Source: Saprospirales bacterium (lineage in GTDB: Bacteria > Bacteroidota > Bacteroidia > Chitinophagales > Saprospiraceae). Taken from it: 64,000 nucleotides of DNA. Positions 38,378 to 48,700 of the stretch are shown here, in pieces. Where the stretch lies: assembly GCA_016711045.1 (NCBI GenBank), contig JADJTT010000002.1, positions 496,001 through 560,000 of the forward strand, given 5' to 3'. The notes under the pieces were generated by a model. The model saw nothing but the letters and a program-made list of their open reading frames with translations, did no database searches and had not been told where the DNA came from. Each line of letters begins with the position of its first letter. The first letter of the stretch is position 1. The translations under genes and the position numbers were made by a program.

Positions 38378-41300
38378 CTATCTCACTAACGATACGTCTC
38401 CTTTATAAATTTCAACCCTGCCGTCAATAAATTCCACCTCTGCAAACCAGGTAAAGACCGCCGGGTCTACTTCCTGCCCGCGGAGCGTACCATCCCATCC
38501 GTAAATGGGATCGTTGGGAGGAATGTTGTATTGCTGCAGCACCGGTTCCCCCCAGCGGTCAAACACCAGAAAGGTTTGGATCTGCGCAACTTCTTTCCCT
38601 CCAAATAAGAGGAACACATCGTTTTCTCCGTCTCCATTGGGGGAAAAAGCGGTAGGTGCATAGATCCCTTTGTTCTTCCGCACCACAATCTGCAAGGCAT
38701 CGGAATCGCTGCAACCATTGCTCACAATCGTCACGCTGAATGTCATGGTTTGCAACGGCGTAGCCGAGACCCGCAAACACGTATCACAATCCAGTATCCC
38801 GGCCGGCGTCCACATAAGCGTATCGATATCACCCGGTGGAATGTTGACCAGGGCTTCCATATCGACTGCTTCTCCCAGGCGGATAATATTATCTCCTTCC
38901 AGGTAGGCCACCAGGGTCACATTGAGTTCCTGCGGCTGCTGGATGTCGATGAGGATCGCCGGGTCGGTCTGACACCCGTTGGCGTCTTCCACAACCAGGG
39001 TATAGGTATCCGGAGGCAGGTTGAGGAATTGAGTATTCCCACTGAACGGCCCCCCGTTTATCGAGATGAGATAAGGCGGAACGCCTCCACTGACCGAGTC
39101 GAGGTAAATGGCGCCGTCATTTTCCCCAAAACAGCTGATCGGTTTTATCGAAATGGAAGGATAAGGTTCTTCCTGTGCACTGGTTAACACCACCTGGTCT
39201 GAAGCGGTACACCCGGTGAGCGTATTCACAACCGTGAGGGTGTAGGTACCCGGCACGCTGACTTGTGGATTAGGCACATTCGCCTGACCGGGGAAGGCTC
39301 CTCCGGCAGCAGTCCAGGTATAGGTGATGCCCGCTCCCGTAGAGGAATTGCCTCCAAGTTCAAGTACAGGCTCGTCGCAGGTCAGTACATCATCCGGGCC
39401 GGCTACCGCAATAGGAAGCGGATGGATGATCACTTCAACTTCCGTAAAATCTACCGGACATGGGGCACTGGGCGTAACGGTATACCTGAACCGGTATGTT
39501 TTCGCTCCTTGCCCGGAAGTGTTGAAGGTGCCATTCGCCGCGTTGAAGGCGCCACCCGTAGACGGACTGGCTGATGTTTCTGCCCACGCGCCACCTGGGT
39601 CTGCACCCACCAGCATATTATTTAGGTTGATCGATTGAACCACCCCTTGGCACAATTCCGCAGGCACCCCGGCTGTACCGGAAGTCAGCGCGTTGGAAAT
39701 GGTGACAGGGAATGAATTTTCAATCGGACAACCCTGCGGAGGCGTATCGCTCAATGTGAAGGTCACGGTATATTGTCCGGGATCGGCGCCACTGGCATCC
39801 AGTATAGCCCCATTGATCTGCGGGAAATTCACCGCACCCACGGGCCCGCTGGTCACTGTGTAGATACCCGAATTTGACTCCACCTGCAAGGTGCTCATAT
39901 TCAGCGCATTGCCTTCATTGCATAGCGGTGCGGCAGGAAGGAAATCCAGTACCGGACAAGCACAATCTTCCACGGTCACTTCCACGGTATAGCTCTGCTC
40001 CTGACAGGGCGGCAACGCACTGTCAGTCGTATACGTAAAGGTGTATTGCCCAGGAATTGCTCCATTGAAATTCAAGGAAGGGAAGGCTCCCGTGACAAGC
40101 GCCCCATCTGTATTTACCCAAATCCCGCCCTGATCGCCTGCCGTGACCAGCGTGCTGAAATTGAGTACGGTGGGATAGCCGCTATCGGTACTGTTGCAGA
40201 TCGTGGCAGTAGCCGTCACGGTCGCTTCAGGCGTGCTATTCACCGTAATAGATGCCACGCTATTGCCTGCCTGTGCACAACCATTCTGATCGGTCACCTG
40301 GAGTATGGTAGCAGTGAGGGAGTTGGTCCCGGTGAGTACAGCCAACACATCCCCTGTTTGCACACAGGTAAGGGTGCCGGAAGTACCATCGCTCAATTGA
40401 TAGGTAATATCTACACAACCGGTACTGCTGATAACGGTCAAAGGAAGATTAGCTGTTTGCCCTTCACAAACTGTCGCATCGCCGGAAAAAGACGCTTGCG
40501 GCAATGCAGTGAACATAACCGGAGTGCCAGGCGCTACGGAGACGCATGGGTCGTTCGAATCGATCACCCCATCACTATCCAGGTCATTGCCGGCAATAGC
40601 GGAAATGTAGTAGGTCACACCCGTCTGCATGGGCGCTATCAGCGAAAATTCCGGAACGGTATTGTAGGCATACACCTCCGATCCGAGCATATCGCCGCTG
40701 CCGTTGTGTAATACATATAGGAGAATATCTTCCGGATCGAGTGCGGCGCCAACCGTAGGGTCTACAATGACTGACTCATCGGCACAAACCTGCACCGGGG
40801 CCACATTCATCTGCCCTGCATCGGTAAAGCACACGCATTCCACCTGCCCTTCGATGAGCAGTGGCCCACATCCGTTGGCATCATATACCTCAAAGGCATA
40901 TCCCGTCAGGTTGGGGATGGGATCAGAGACAAAGGAATCGCCGGTCAACGTACCGCCATAGGGCCCCGTCACCATATAAGGCATCTGCCCACCGGTGATC
41001 GAAAAGCTCACGGTAAAGGTAAAATCGAGCAAATTGCATTGCTCCGCCACTGTACCTGCCAACACGGGATCATCGTTGAAGGTGACTTGTAATTCATCCC
41101 CACCGGTACATCCATTATTGTCCTCCGTCCAGGCAAAAGTATACACGCCATATTGGTCGACATCCACCTGGGTGGTCGACAAGAGCGCATCTTCAAAAGT
41201 GGCAGTGCCCGGGCCGCTCACCAGGGTCCACTGGCCCACGCCCACACTGGGTGTGGCACTCAGGATATAGGCAAGACCACATTCCGAGTGGTCCTGTCCC

Positions 41301-44300
41301 GCATCCGGCGTTGGATAATTGTGGAATACGACCGGCACCCCCTGGGCTATAACGGTACAATCATTGGCCAAATCCACGCCATTTCCGGTATCGTTTCCTA
41401 CCACGTAAGAGATAAAGTAGGTGGTGTTGTAATTCATAAGTCCAGCCAAAAATCCAAACACGCCCGTAGTATTCTGATCGATGATGGTACCCAGGGTATT
41501 CCCATTGGTACCGTTATCGGCGTGCAGAATAAAAATAAACGCATCGTTCGGGTCCAGGATCGCATTGAGTGGAGGAGCCACGGTCACTGTTTCATCTTCA
41601 CAAACGGACAAGGGCGTAAGATCCAGATCGCCTGCATCGGAGACGCAGTCGCAGGTCTTCTGCCCTGTAAAAACCAATGGACCACAGCCCAGCGAGTCGT
41701 ACACTTCAAAGTTGTAAGGCGTACCGGAAGCTACAGGGTCGCTGGTAAAGGCGCCTCCATTCAGGATACCCCCCACATTGCCATTCACCGAGTACGGGGG
41801 CATTCCGCCCTGAATGGTAAAGGCGACGGTATAGCTCTCGCCATCTCCGGCGCAGTCGGTCAAAATAGCCCCGGAAAGTTGAGGATCCGCATTGAAACTC
41901 ACGATCATATCATCCGCACTGGAGCAGTTGACCAGGGTCTCTGTCCAGGTAAAGGTATAATCGCCATAGGTACTGGCGGTAACGGTGGCTGCGGGATCAG
42001 TGGGGTCGGAAAACGTAACCGTCCCCGGGCCACTGGAGGTCCAGACGCCTGTTCCTGTCGTTAAAACGGCTTCCAATGTAGCTTCCAATCCGCAGATCAC
42101 GATATCCGCCCCGGCATTGGGAATGGGATACGCAATGACTTCGAGGTCGAAGCATTGGGGCTGTCCAAAACTACAGTCGTTTGCCGCTGCTACGCAAACC
42201 TGTGCCAGGCCTGCCTGAGGCCATTCTATTTCCACACTATTGGTGCCCTGCCCGCTTTGAATGATCCCTCCATTAGTGGCGGTCCAGTTGAAACCGGTTA
42301 CATCGGGGTCGGCTGTCAATATGGTATATGCGGATACATCATTTACACAAGGCTGGGTCACCCCATCCAGGGTCGGTGCATTGGGTGGACCGTCGATAAG
42401 AACAGGGAAACAGGTTTCTTCGGAGATACCACAACCGTTTTCAGCGATGACACAAACCATCCCTGTGCCCAGCGTCGTCCATTCCACGTCTACGCATTCC
42501 AACCCCTGTCCGGCAACCACCACTCCCCCCGTGATAGTCCATGCGTAGGTACTGGCATTGGTATCCGGCGCGGCACAAAAAGTACCGATATCGGCAAGGC
42601 AAAGCGTGTCGGGCCCGGATAGCACAGGGGTGCCTGGCAATTCGCCACCAACCACCACAAAGCAAACGGTTGGCGAATCGCCGCAGTCGGTTTCAGTCGT
42701 CACACAGACGGTTCCGCCGTCCGGGCATCCGGACCAATCGATCGTAATTGTAGTACCGTGTTGTCCGGCAATAATGGCTCCGCAGGATGTCGTCCATAAA
42801 TACCCCGTTGCAGCCGGGTCGGACGGGGTGGAATATTGGGTTACAGAACTATCACAAACCACGTCCGGACCAGTGATTAGAGGCATTTCAGGTAAAGCGC
42901 CGACAGTGACAGGCAGGCAAAATTCTTCGCCTGAACCACACTCATTTTCAACGGCCATGCATACATCGCCCGCTCCGGGGGTGCTCCAGTTGACGGAAAT
43001 ACCTGCGGTACCCTGGCCAGTCAGAATGGTACCACCGGTCACGGTCCAAATGTAATTGATAGCGCCCGGGACAGGCGAAGTAAAATAGCTTTCCGTGCTG
43101 TTTTCACAAGGATCAAGCGCGCCGTTGACAGCCGAGAGCCCAGGTACATCTTCCACGATCACATCCATGCACTCCTGGCTGGAAGTGCCGCATCCGTTCA
43201 CCGCTTCTACACAAATAGTTCCTTCCGAACAGGAATTATCCCATTGTACCGAAATAAGGTTAGTTCCCTGCCCCGAGATAATAGTCGCACAAGAGGGAAC
43301 GATCCAGTTGAATGAATCCGCTTCCGGATCGGGGTTGGTGGTATAATCTACGAAATCACCCACACAGACAGGAGAGGGACCGCTCACTACGGGAGTAGCC
43401 GGCAATTGCCCGACCACCACCGGAAAACAAGTTTGAGGACCACTGCCACAATTGTTATTGGGCGTTACACATACATTGCCTCCGAATGCATTACCCCAAT
43501 TGACGACAATGCTATCTGTGCCTTGCCCGCTAATCAGGGTGGCGCCTGCCGGAATCGTCCAGGTATACCCCGTTGTATTGGGAAGATTATCGGCTAAATA
43601 AGTGGAAATCACGTTTGCACAAATAGTCATCGGCCCCGATATCGAGGTCGCTGCAGGCAAGTTTTGCAGGGTCACCGGGAAACAGGTAACAGGACCAGGA
43701 CCACAGCCATTGACTGCCAATACGCAAATATTTCCTCCGGCCGGACCTGTCCAGTTGACTGTGACCGAGAGCGTACCATCCCCTCCGGAGATTAAGGTAG
43801 CTCCGGGAGGAAGGGTCCAGTCATAGGTCGTGGCATTTGGCACCGGGCTTATTACATAAGTGGCGCTTTGGTTAATACAAAGGGAACTGAGCCCCTGAAC
43901 AACAGGAGCGCCGGGCAAGACCAGGTTGGAGGTTACACATACCGTCGACACATCCGAACAGGTCACTCCATTGATTGTATTCCAGACAGTAAGATTGTAG
44001 CATCCGGTCTGGTTTACCAGTAAAGTAGGCGTATTGGCGAGCACCACCCCGTTGGCATTGGTCCACTGGAATGTATTTCCCACTGAACCGAGCCCGTTGA
44101 GCAAAACAGCCGGATTGGTACAGGTAATTACAGGAGGCGGACCGATCACGGAAAGAACCGGCACGGCGGTCAGGGTAAGCACCAGCGTACTATCACAGCC
44201 ATCCGACCCCACATATCCAATCGTATAACCTCCTGGCGGGCAGTATTCCTGCCCACCGATGGTCAGGCAGTCATCTATACAAAGGGTTTGAAAAATGGTC

Positions 44301-45466
44301 GTGATGTCGGGTGGGATCAGGGTAATGATCACGTTAATTACGCTATCGCAGCCCAACCAGGAAGGTAGAGTATAGCTACACACTCCCGAATTGCAACATT
44401 GCGTACCCAGCGGAGTGGTAAAACAATCGCCATAGCAAATGGATAAAGGTATCACTGTCGGAGGAATTGCCGGGCCTAGGGTAGCTTGGAAGCAATTGGA
44501 CAGATCTCCGCAAAAAGCCGGGGTACTGCCACTCAGGGCATTTACAAGGTTTGCATAGGGTTGGCCCAAATAAGCCAAATAAGGCGTCCCTTCATCGAGA
44601 AAATAAGATAGCCCGCAAATTTGATAGTGCCCGGGTGGTAAGGCGTTCAAATTGGGCCCCCCCGGGGCGGCCAGAAAGTTAACGATCGTCCCGTTAGAGG
44701 AGACCACCCATACGTATCCATAGTCTGCCGGTGGCGGGGGGGGCGCCGGAGCGTATTGGGGAACGACATTAAGCGCAAGGCTAGGGCTACCAATGCAGCC
44801 CGTAATATTGGGTTGATTGATGGTCCCTCCGTCTGCATTGCAGGAAAAACAATCACTCACACCGCACGCAAAAGACAGCGACCAGTTTTGAAGAAAACCC
44901 ACGTCTTGCGAGCAAATATCGTTAACCGTGAGGGTCCAGGTACCGTTGGCCGGAGCTCCAGGTTGGTTGAAAGCATTCAGGTTGCAGCCGGGCGCTTGCT
45001 GTGCATTGGTGATGGGATCGGTAACCCCGCCGCACGGCATGGTCCAGTTGCCCACCAAACAGAGGTTGGGAGGGCCATTGCAGATATATTCCGTATTGTT
45101 GGTCAATGGGTTTCCCGTACCCACATCGATACAAACGTTGATGTTGTCACTGCTGTTCCCGCATCCGCCGGAGTTGTTATTGGCATCTGCCATGACCATG
45201 TAGTTCAGGCCTCCGGGAGATGTCAGGGTCACGCACAAGTCTCCTACCCAGGTATGCGTGATCTCAAAACAGACCTGTTGAAGGGGGCAAAGTGCCAGGT
45301 TGTTAGGGCCATTCACCGTAACATCCAAAAAACCCTGAAACGTGCCATTATCCTCAATCGGAACCGGGCAGTTGGTACATTCACATGGTTGAGCCGTCAA
45401 CAGGCTGGGGAATACCCCGAAGCCAAGAGTTGCCACAAAGAAGATCGTAAAAATTCTGGTATTCAT
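38378..45466 (-). CDS. C: giant P-domain/PKD-like T9SS type B (CHU_C) surface protein, intact
   Basis: 2,362 residues in one frame. I chose the start at 45466 (MNTRIFTIFFVATLGFG) because a signal peptide ending LTAQ-P follows. Residues about 30-205 are a P-domain (CFEITHTWVGDLCVTLTSPGG, NGTWTLTVNDICSQDVG). Next are two 'GCDS' repeats, seven tandem PKD-like Ig modules of about 85 residues ('GP..VC......Y.W..P.G..I..GQGT..I.V.W......VCV...N.CG'), two divergent copies of the 'YYISA' module known from A1-A4 (CDCVSDAGDLD..., CVCFTDAGQMN...), two Ig-like and one SprB-like repeat (SCFGENDGAIYLDS), then CHU_C (SPNGDGENDVFLL, FDRWGEPV, KGDVSLVR). It is probably a cell-surface adhesin or gliding-related protein exported by T9SS. 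It is the only unbroken CHU_C giant with both termini in the window. Confidence 0.85.
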   Translation of the reverse strand: MNTRIFTIFFVATLGFGVFPSLLTAQPCECTNCPVPIEDNGTFQGFLDVTVNGPNNLALCPLQQVCFEITHTWVGDLCVTLTSPGGLNYMVMADANNNSGGCGNSSDNINVCIDVGTGNPLTNNTEYICNGPPNLCLVGNWTMPCGGVTDPITNAQQAPGCNLNAFNQPGAPANGTWTLTVNDICSQDVGFLQNWSLSFACGVSDCFSCNADGGTINQPNITGCIGSPSLALNVVPQYAPAPPPPPADYGYVWVVSSNGTIVNFLAAPGGPNLNALPPGHYQICGLSYFLDEGTPYLAYLGQPYANLVNALSGSTPAFCGDLSNCFQATLGPAIPPTVIPLSICYGDCFTTPLGTQCCNSGVCSYTLPSWLGCDSVINVIITLIPPDITTIFQTLCIDDCLTIGGQEYCPPGGYTIGYVGSDGCDSTLVLTLTAVPVLSVIGPPPVITCTNPAVLLNGLGSVGNTFQWTNANGVVLANTPTLLVNQTGCYNLTVWNTINGVTCSDVSTVCVTSNLVLPGAPVVQGLSSLCINQSATYVISPVPNATTYDWTLPPGATLISGGDGTLSVTVNWTGPAGGNICVLAVNGCGPGPVTCFPVTLQNLPAATSISGPMTICANVISTYLADNLPNTTGYTWTIPAGATLISGQGTDSIVVNWGNAFGGNVCVTPNNNCGSGPQTCFPVVVGQLPATPVVSGPSPVCVGDFVDYTTNPDPEADSFNWIVPSCATIISGQGTNLISVQWDNSCSEGTICVEAVNGCGTSSQECMDVIVEDVPGLSAVNGALDPCENSTESYFTSPVPGAINYIWTVTGGTILTGQGTAGISVNWSTPGAGDVCMAVENECGSGEEFCLPVTVGALPEMPLITGPDVVCDSSVTQYSTPSDPAATGYLWTTSCGAIIAGQHGTTITIDWSGCPDGGTVCVTTETDCGDSPTVCFVVVGGELPGTPVLSGPDTLCLADIGTFCAAPDTNASTYAWTITGGVVVAGQGLECVDVEWTTLGTGMVCVIAENGCGISEETCFPVLIDGPPNAPTLDGVTQPCVNDVSAYTILTADPDVTGFNWTATNGGIIQSGQGTNSVEIEWPQAGLAQVCVAAANDCSFGQPQCFDLEVIAYPIPNAGADIVICGLEATLEAVLTTGTGVWTSSGPGTVTFSDPTDPAATVTASTYGDYTFTWTETLVNCSSADDMIVSFNADPQLSGAILTDCAGDGESYTVAFTIQGGMPPYSVNGNVGGILNGGAFTSDPVASGTPYNFEVYDSLGCGPLVFTGQKTCDCVSDAGDLDLTPLSVCEDETVTVAPPLNAILDPNDAFIFILHADNGTNGNTLGTIIDQNTTGVFGFLAGLMNYNTTYFISYVVGNDTGNGVDLANDCTVIAQGVPVVFHNYPTPDAGQDHSECGLAYILSATPSVGVGQWTLVSGPGTATFEDALLSTTQVDVDQYGVYTFAWTEDNNGCTGGDELQVTFNDDPVLAGTVAEQCNLLDFTFTVSFSITGGQMPYMVTGPYGGTLTGDSFVSDPIPNLTGYAFEVYDANGCGPLLIEGQVECVCFTDAGQMNVAPVQVCADESVIVDPTVGAALDPEDILLYVLHNGSGDMLGSEVYAYNTVPEFSLIAPMQTGVTYYISAIAGNDLDSDGVIDSNDPCVSVAPGTPVMFTALPQASFSGDATVCEGQTANLPLTVISSTGCVDITYQLSDGTSGTLTCVQTGDVLAVLTGTNSLTATILQVTDQNGCAQAGNSVASITVNSTPEATVTATATICNSTDSGYPTVLNFSTLVTAGDQGGIWVNTDGALVTGAFPSLNFNGAIPGQYTFTYTTDSALPPCQEQSYTVEVTVEDCACPVLDFLPAAPLCNEGNALNMSTLQVESNSGIYTVTSGPVGAVNFPQINGAILDASGADPGQYTVTFTLSDTPPQGCPIENSFPVTISNALTSGTAGVPAELCQGVVQSINLNNMLVGADPGGAWAETSASPSTGGAFNAANGTFNTSGQGAKTYRFRYTVTPSAPCPVDFTEVEVIIHPLPIAVAGPDDVLTCDEPVLELGGNSSTGAGITYTWTAAGGAFPGQANVPNPQVSVPGTYTLTVVNTLTGCTASDQVVLTSAQEEPYPSISIKPISCFGENDGAIYLDSVSGGVPPYLISINGGPFSGNTQFLNLPPDTYTLVVEDANGCQTDPAILIDIQQPQELNVTLVAYLEGDNIIRLGEAVDMEALVNIPPGDIDTLMWTPAGILDCDTCLRVSATPLQTMTFSVTIVSNGCSDSDALQIVVRKNKGIYAPTAFSPNGDGENDVFLLFGGKEVAQIQTFLVFDRWGEPVLQQYNIPPNDPIYGWDGTLRGQEVDPAVFTWFAEVEFIDGRVEIYKGDVSLVR

Positions 45467-45585
45467 ATTGGATGTTTGCCACACCTGAAAAGTAATGAAT
45501 AGATGCGTAATCGTCTATTTTCGCTGCTTGGAATGGGGTCAATCATGGATTCCCTCCTCATTGTATGCCAGAATACGGAGCAAGG

Positions 45586-45593
45586 CAAATTTA
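45586..45593 (-). promoter_or_regulatory. Likely -7 box for gene C
   Basis: TAAATTTG on the minus strand, 120 bases before the C start. It matches TAnnTTTG. No clear -33 TTTG. The leader would also hold no other gene. Confidence 0.4.
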
Positions 45594-45685
45594 ATAACGA
45601 AAAATGAAGGGGGTTTAGCTGCAAGTTCGAAGAATTGGCACGAAGTTAAAACATTTGGCGTTTGCATTCCGAGAATTTAACAGAA

Positions 45686-45727
45686 AAAGAGGCTGTGCAG
45701 CACGCAAACGTGCTGCACAGCCTCTTT
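45686..45727 (-). terminator. Strong hairpin terminator of protease gene D
   Basis: Perfect 19-base arms (45686-45704 and 45709-45727) with a 4-base loop. On the minus strand the stem ends CCTCTTTTTCTGTT. It is 25 bases past the D stop at 45752. Confidence 0.85.
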
Positions 45728-45751
45728 CAGCAATCCAGGAAGACAGGTTTC

Positions 45752-48700
45752 TTATTCCACCGCGATTTTCTTTCCAACTTTCTGATCCCCCAGTTGGATT
45801 TCCAACCAGTAGAATCCGGCAGCCAGCCCCTCTTGTTCAACCGGGATCACCAGTGCTCCATTTAGCAAGAAATACTCCTGTTGCATTAATACCTGACCCA
45901 ACGCATTGACCAGCCGCAATTGAACAGGTTCATTGCCTGCACGGGATGCCACGATCTGTACCGTAAACCGCCCTTCATTAGGGTTGGGGAATATGCGCAA
46001 TTGATCAACGATCCCCTGGTCTTTGGCAGAAGAAATGAGCAGCGTTATTTCTTGGGTTTTACTGCCACATTCGTTGGTCGCCGTGAGTATTACGGTGTAT
46101 TCGCCTGCCTCTCCATACGTGTGCGTGGGCATAAACTGTTCACTGGTTTGGTTGTCGCCAAAATTCCAGGAAAAGGTGACGCCTCCAACAGTCGTATTGG
46201 TGAATGCCACCACGTTGCCAGGCTGAATTTCGTAACTGAAGGAAGGAACAGGCACATCTGATACGTCAATCATTTGGGATTGCATCAGGACATCGCTACC
46301 CGCTACGTTAGAAACCTGAAGTGTAACGGTGTATTGACCGGCAGCATTATATTCTACAGTGGGGTTCTGCTCGGTTGAACTGGAAGGGTTACCACCGGGG
46401 AACGACCAGTTCCATTGAGAAGGATTGCCTTGCGATTCGTCCTTGAATTGCACTGCCAGCGGTGCACAGCCACTTGTGGGTTCTGCCGTAAAGGAAGCGC
46501 CCGGAATTACCGCATTGATCGTTACCACCTGGGTCATTGCATCGGGACCGCATGGTCCGGATACGATCAGCTTCACCGTGAACGGCCCGATCTGCTGATA
46601 AGTATGCTCCGGGTTTTCCTCGGTGCTGAAATTGCCATCCCCGAAATTCCAGGAGTAGGTGGTGGCATTGGAAGAGGAATTGGTAAACTGCACTATAGCC
46701 CCGTTTACCACATCGAAATTAAAACCAGCCTGGGTAGCGGGCAGTACTTCAATATAGGTCGTCAATGTGTAGGTGTCAGTTCCATTCACATTGGTGGCGA
46801 TAAGCGTCACATCGTAAAAACCCGACTGGGTATACTCCACTACCGGCTCATAATCTGTGGAAGAAGAAGGATTTCCTCCCGGGAAAGACCACTCAAAGCT
46901 CTCGGCATTGACCGAAGACAGATTGTCAAAGGTTACCACCAGCGGTGCGCAGCCGGAGGTCGTATTTGCAGCGAATAAGGCTAGCGGCGCGCTGGTCGCA
47001 ATGACAACCGTTTGCGTGATCGAGCTCGTGCCGCAACTGTTCATTACCGTCAGGTGAATCTGGTAAACGCCATCTTCGTTATAAATGTGCTGACCGGGGT
47101 TCGCCATCGTACTGCCGGAGGAATCTCCAAAGTTCCAAATGTAGCTCGTTCCATTGCTGGAAGTATTGGTAAACTGGACCGTATCATTGCTAACGGAAAA
47201 GGTGAAACCGGCTGTCGGATCAGGGAAAACCGTGATGTAATCTACGATGCTCTCCGTGTCTTCCCCTGCTGCATTGCTGGCGGTAAGGGTCACCGTATAG
47301 GTTCCGGCTTGCAAGTAGGTTACCAACGGATTTTGCGCCGTCGAGGTCGACGGGGTCCCACCTTCAAAGGTCCACATCCAGCCGGTAGCATTGGAAGAAG
47401 ACAAGTCGGTAAATTGAACGGTCAAGGGCGAACAACCTTGGGTCACATTCGCGGAAAATCCTGCCAGCGGCGGGGTCACGACAACTACCTCTGTGGTCGT
47501 CGTATCAGCGCCGCAATCATTGGTGGCGATAAGCTGCACCGTATAGATGCCGTCCTGCCCATATTCGTGGGCCGGATCACTCGCTGTGCTGCCCATTCCA
47601 TCGCCAAAATCCCAGCTGTAGCTGGTAGCCTCTGAGGAGGTATTGGAAAATTCCGCATTGGCGCCTGCAACTGCCACATCGAAACCAGCAACCGGTCCGC
47701 CTAAAACGGTGATGTACGATTCAATAGTCTCGGTATCGGCTCCAGCCAGGTTGCCCACCGTAAGGGTAACACCGTACACGCCGGGCAGAAGGTATTCTAC
47801 GAGCGGGTTTTGATCGGTAGACGACGAGGGAGCGCCTCCTTCAAAGGTCCATTCCCAGGAAGTGGCATTGGCACTTGAGGCATCGGCAAACTGCACAGCC
47901 AGCGGAGCACAGCCCTCGGTCTGGTCAGCAGTGAAACCGGCGGTCGGCGAAAGGATGATCTCCACAGAAGTAGTAGTGGTATCCGAACCACAACTATTGG
48001 TTGCGATCAACTCCACGGTGTATATTCCATCGGCAGCATATAGGTGCGTCGGGTCGCTTTCCGTACTGGTATCGCCGTCGCCAAAATTCCACAGGTAACT
48101 CGTCGCCTCAGTAGAACCATTGGTAAAATCCACCGATGCCCCATTCACGCTGGAGGTGAAGGCAGCAGAAGGTTCCCCAAATACGGTTATCAGATCGGTA
48201 ACTGATTCGGTACTTTCCCCAACCGCATTGCTTACGGTCAGCGTCACGCCGTACACACCGGGCGTGAGGTATTCGACCAACGGATTCTGATCGGAAGAAG
48301 TGGCGGGGTTGCCGCCTTCAAAGGTCCACGACCAGGAGGTAGCATTGGCACTGGATGCATCTGAAAATTGTACAGTCAGCGGCGCACACCCTTCCGTTTG
48401 GTCAGCTGAAAATCCGGCCAAAGGCGGGGTGAGGAGCTCAATTTCCAACTCTGTGGTATCCGATCCGCAAGGGTTGGTAGCGATTAGTTGAATCAGGTAT
48501 ACCCCGTCTCCGGCATAGGAATGCTGCGGATCGCTTTCCGTACTGGTATTGCCATCGCCAAAATCCCACTGGTAGCTCGCAGCTTCTGTCGAACCATTGG
48601 TGAAATCTACGCTTAGTCCGTTTGTGTTAGAAGTAAAGGCCGCGGTGGGCGCTCCAAATACATGCACATAGTCCGTGGAGGATTCTGTACTCTCGCCTGC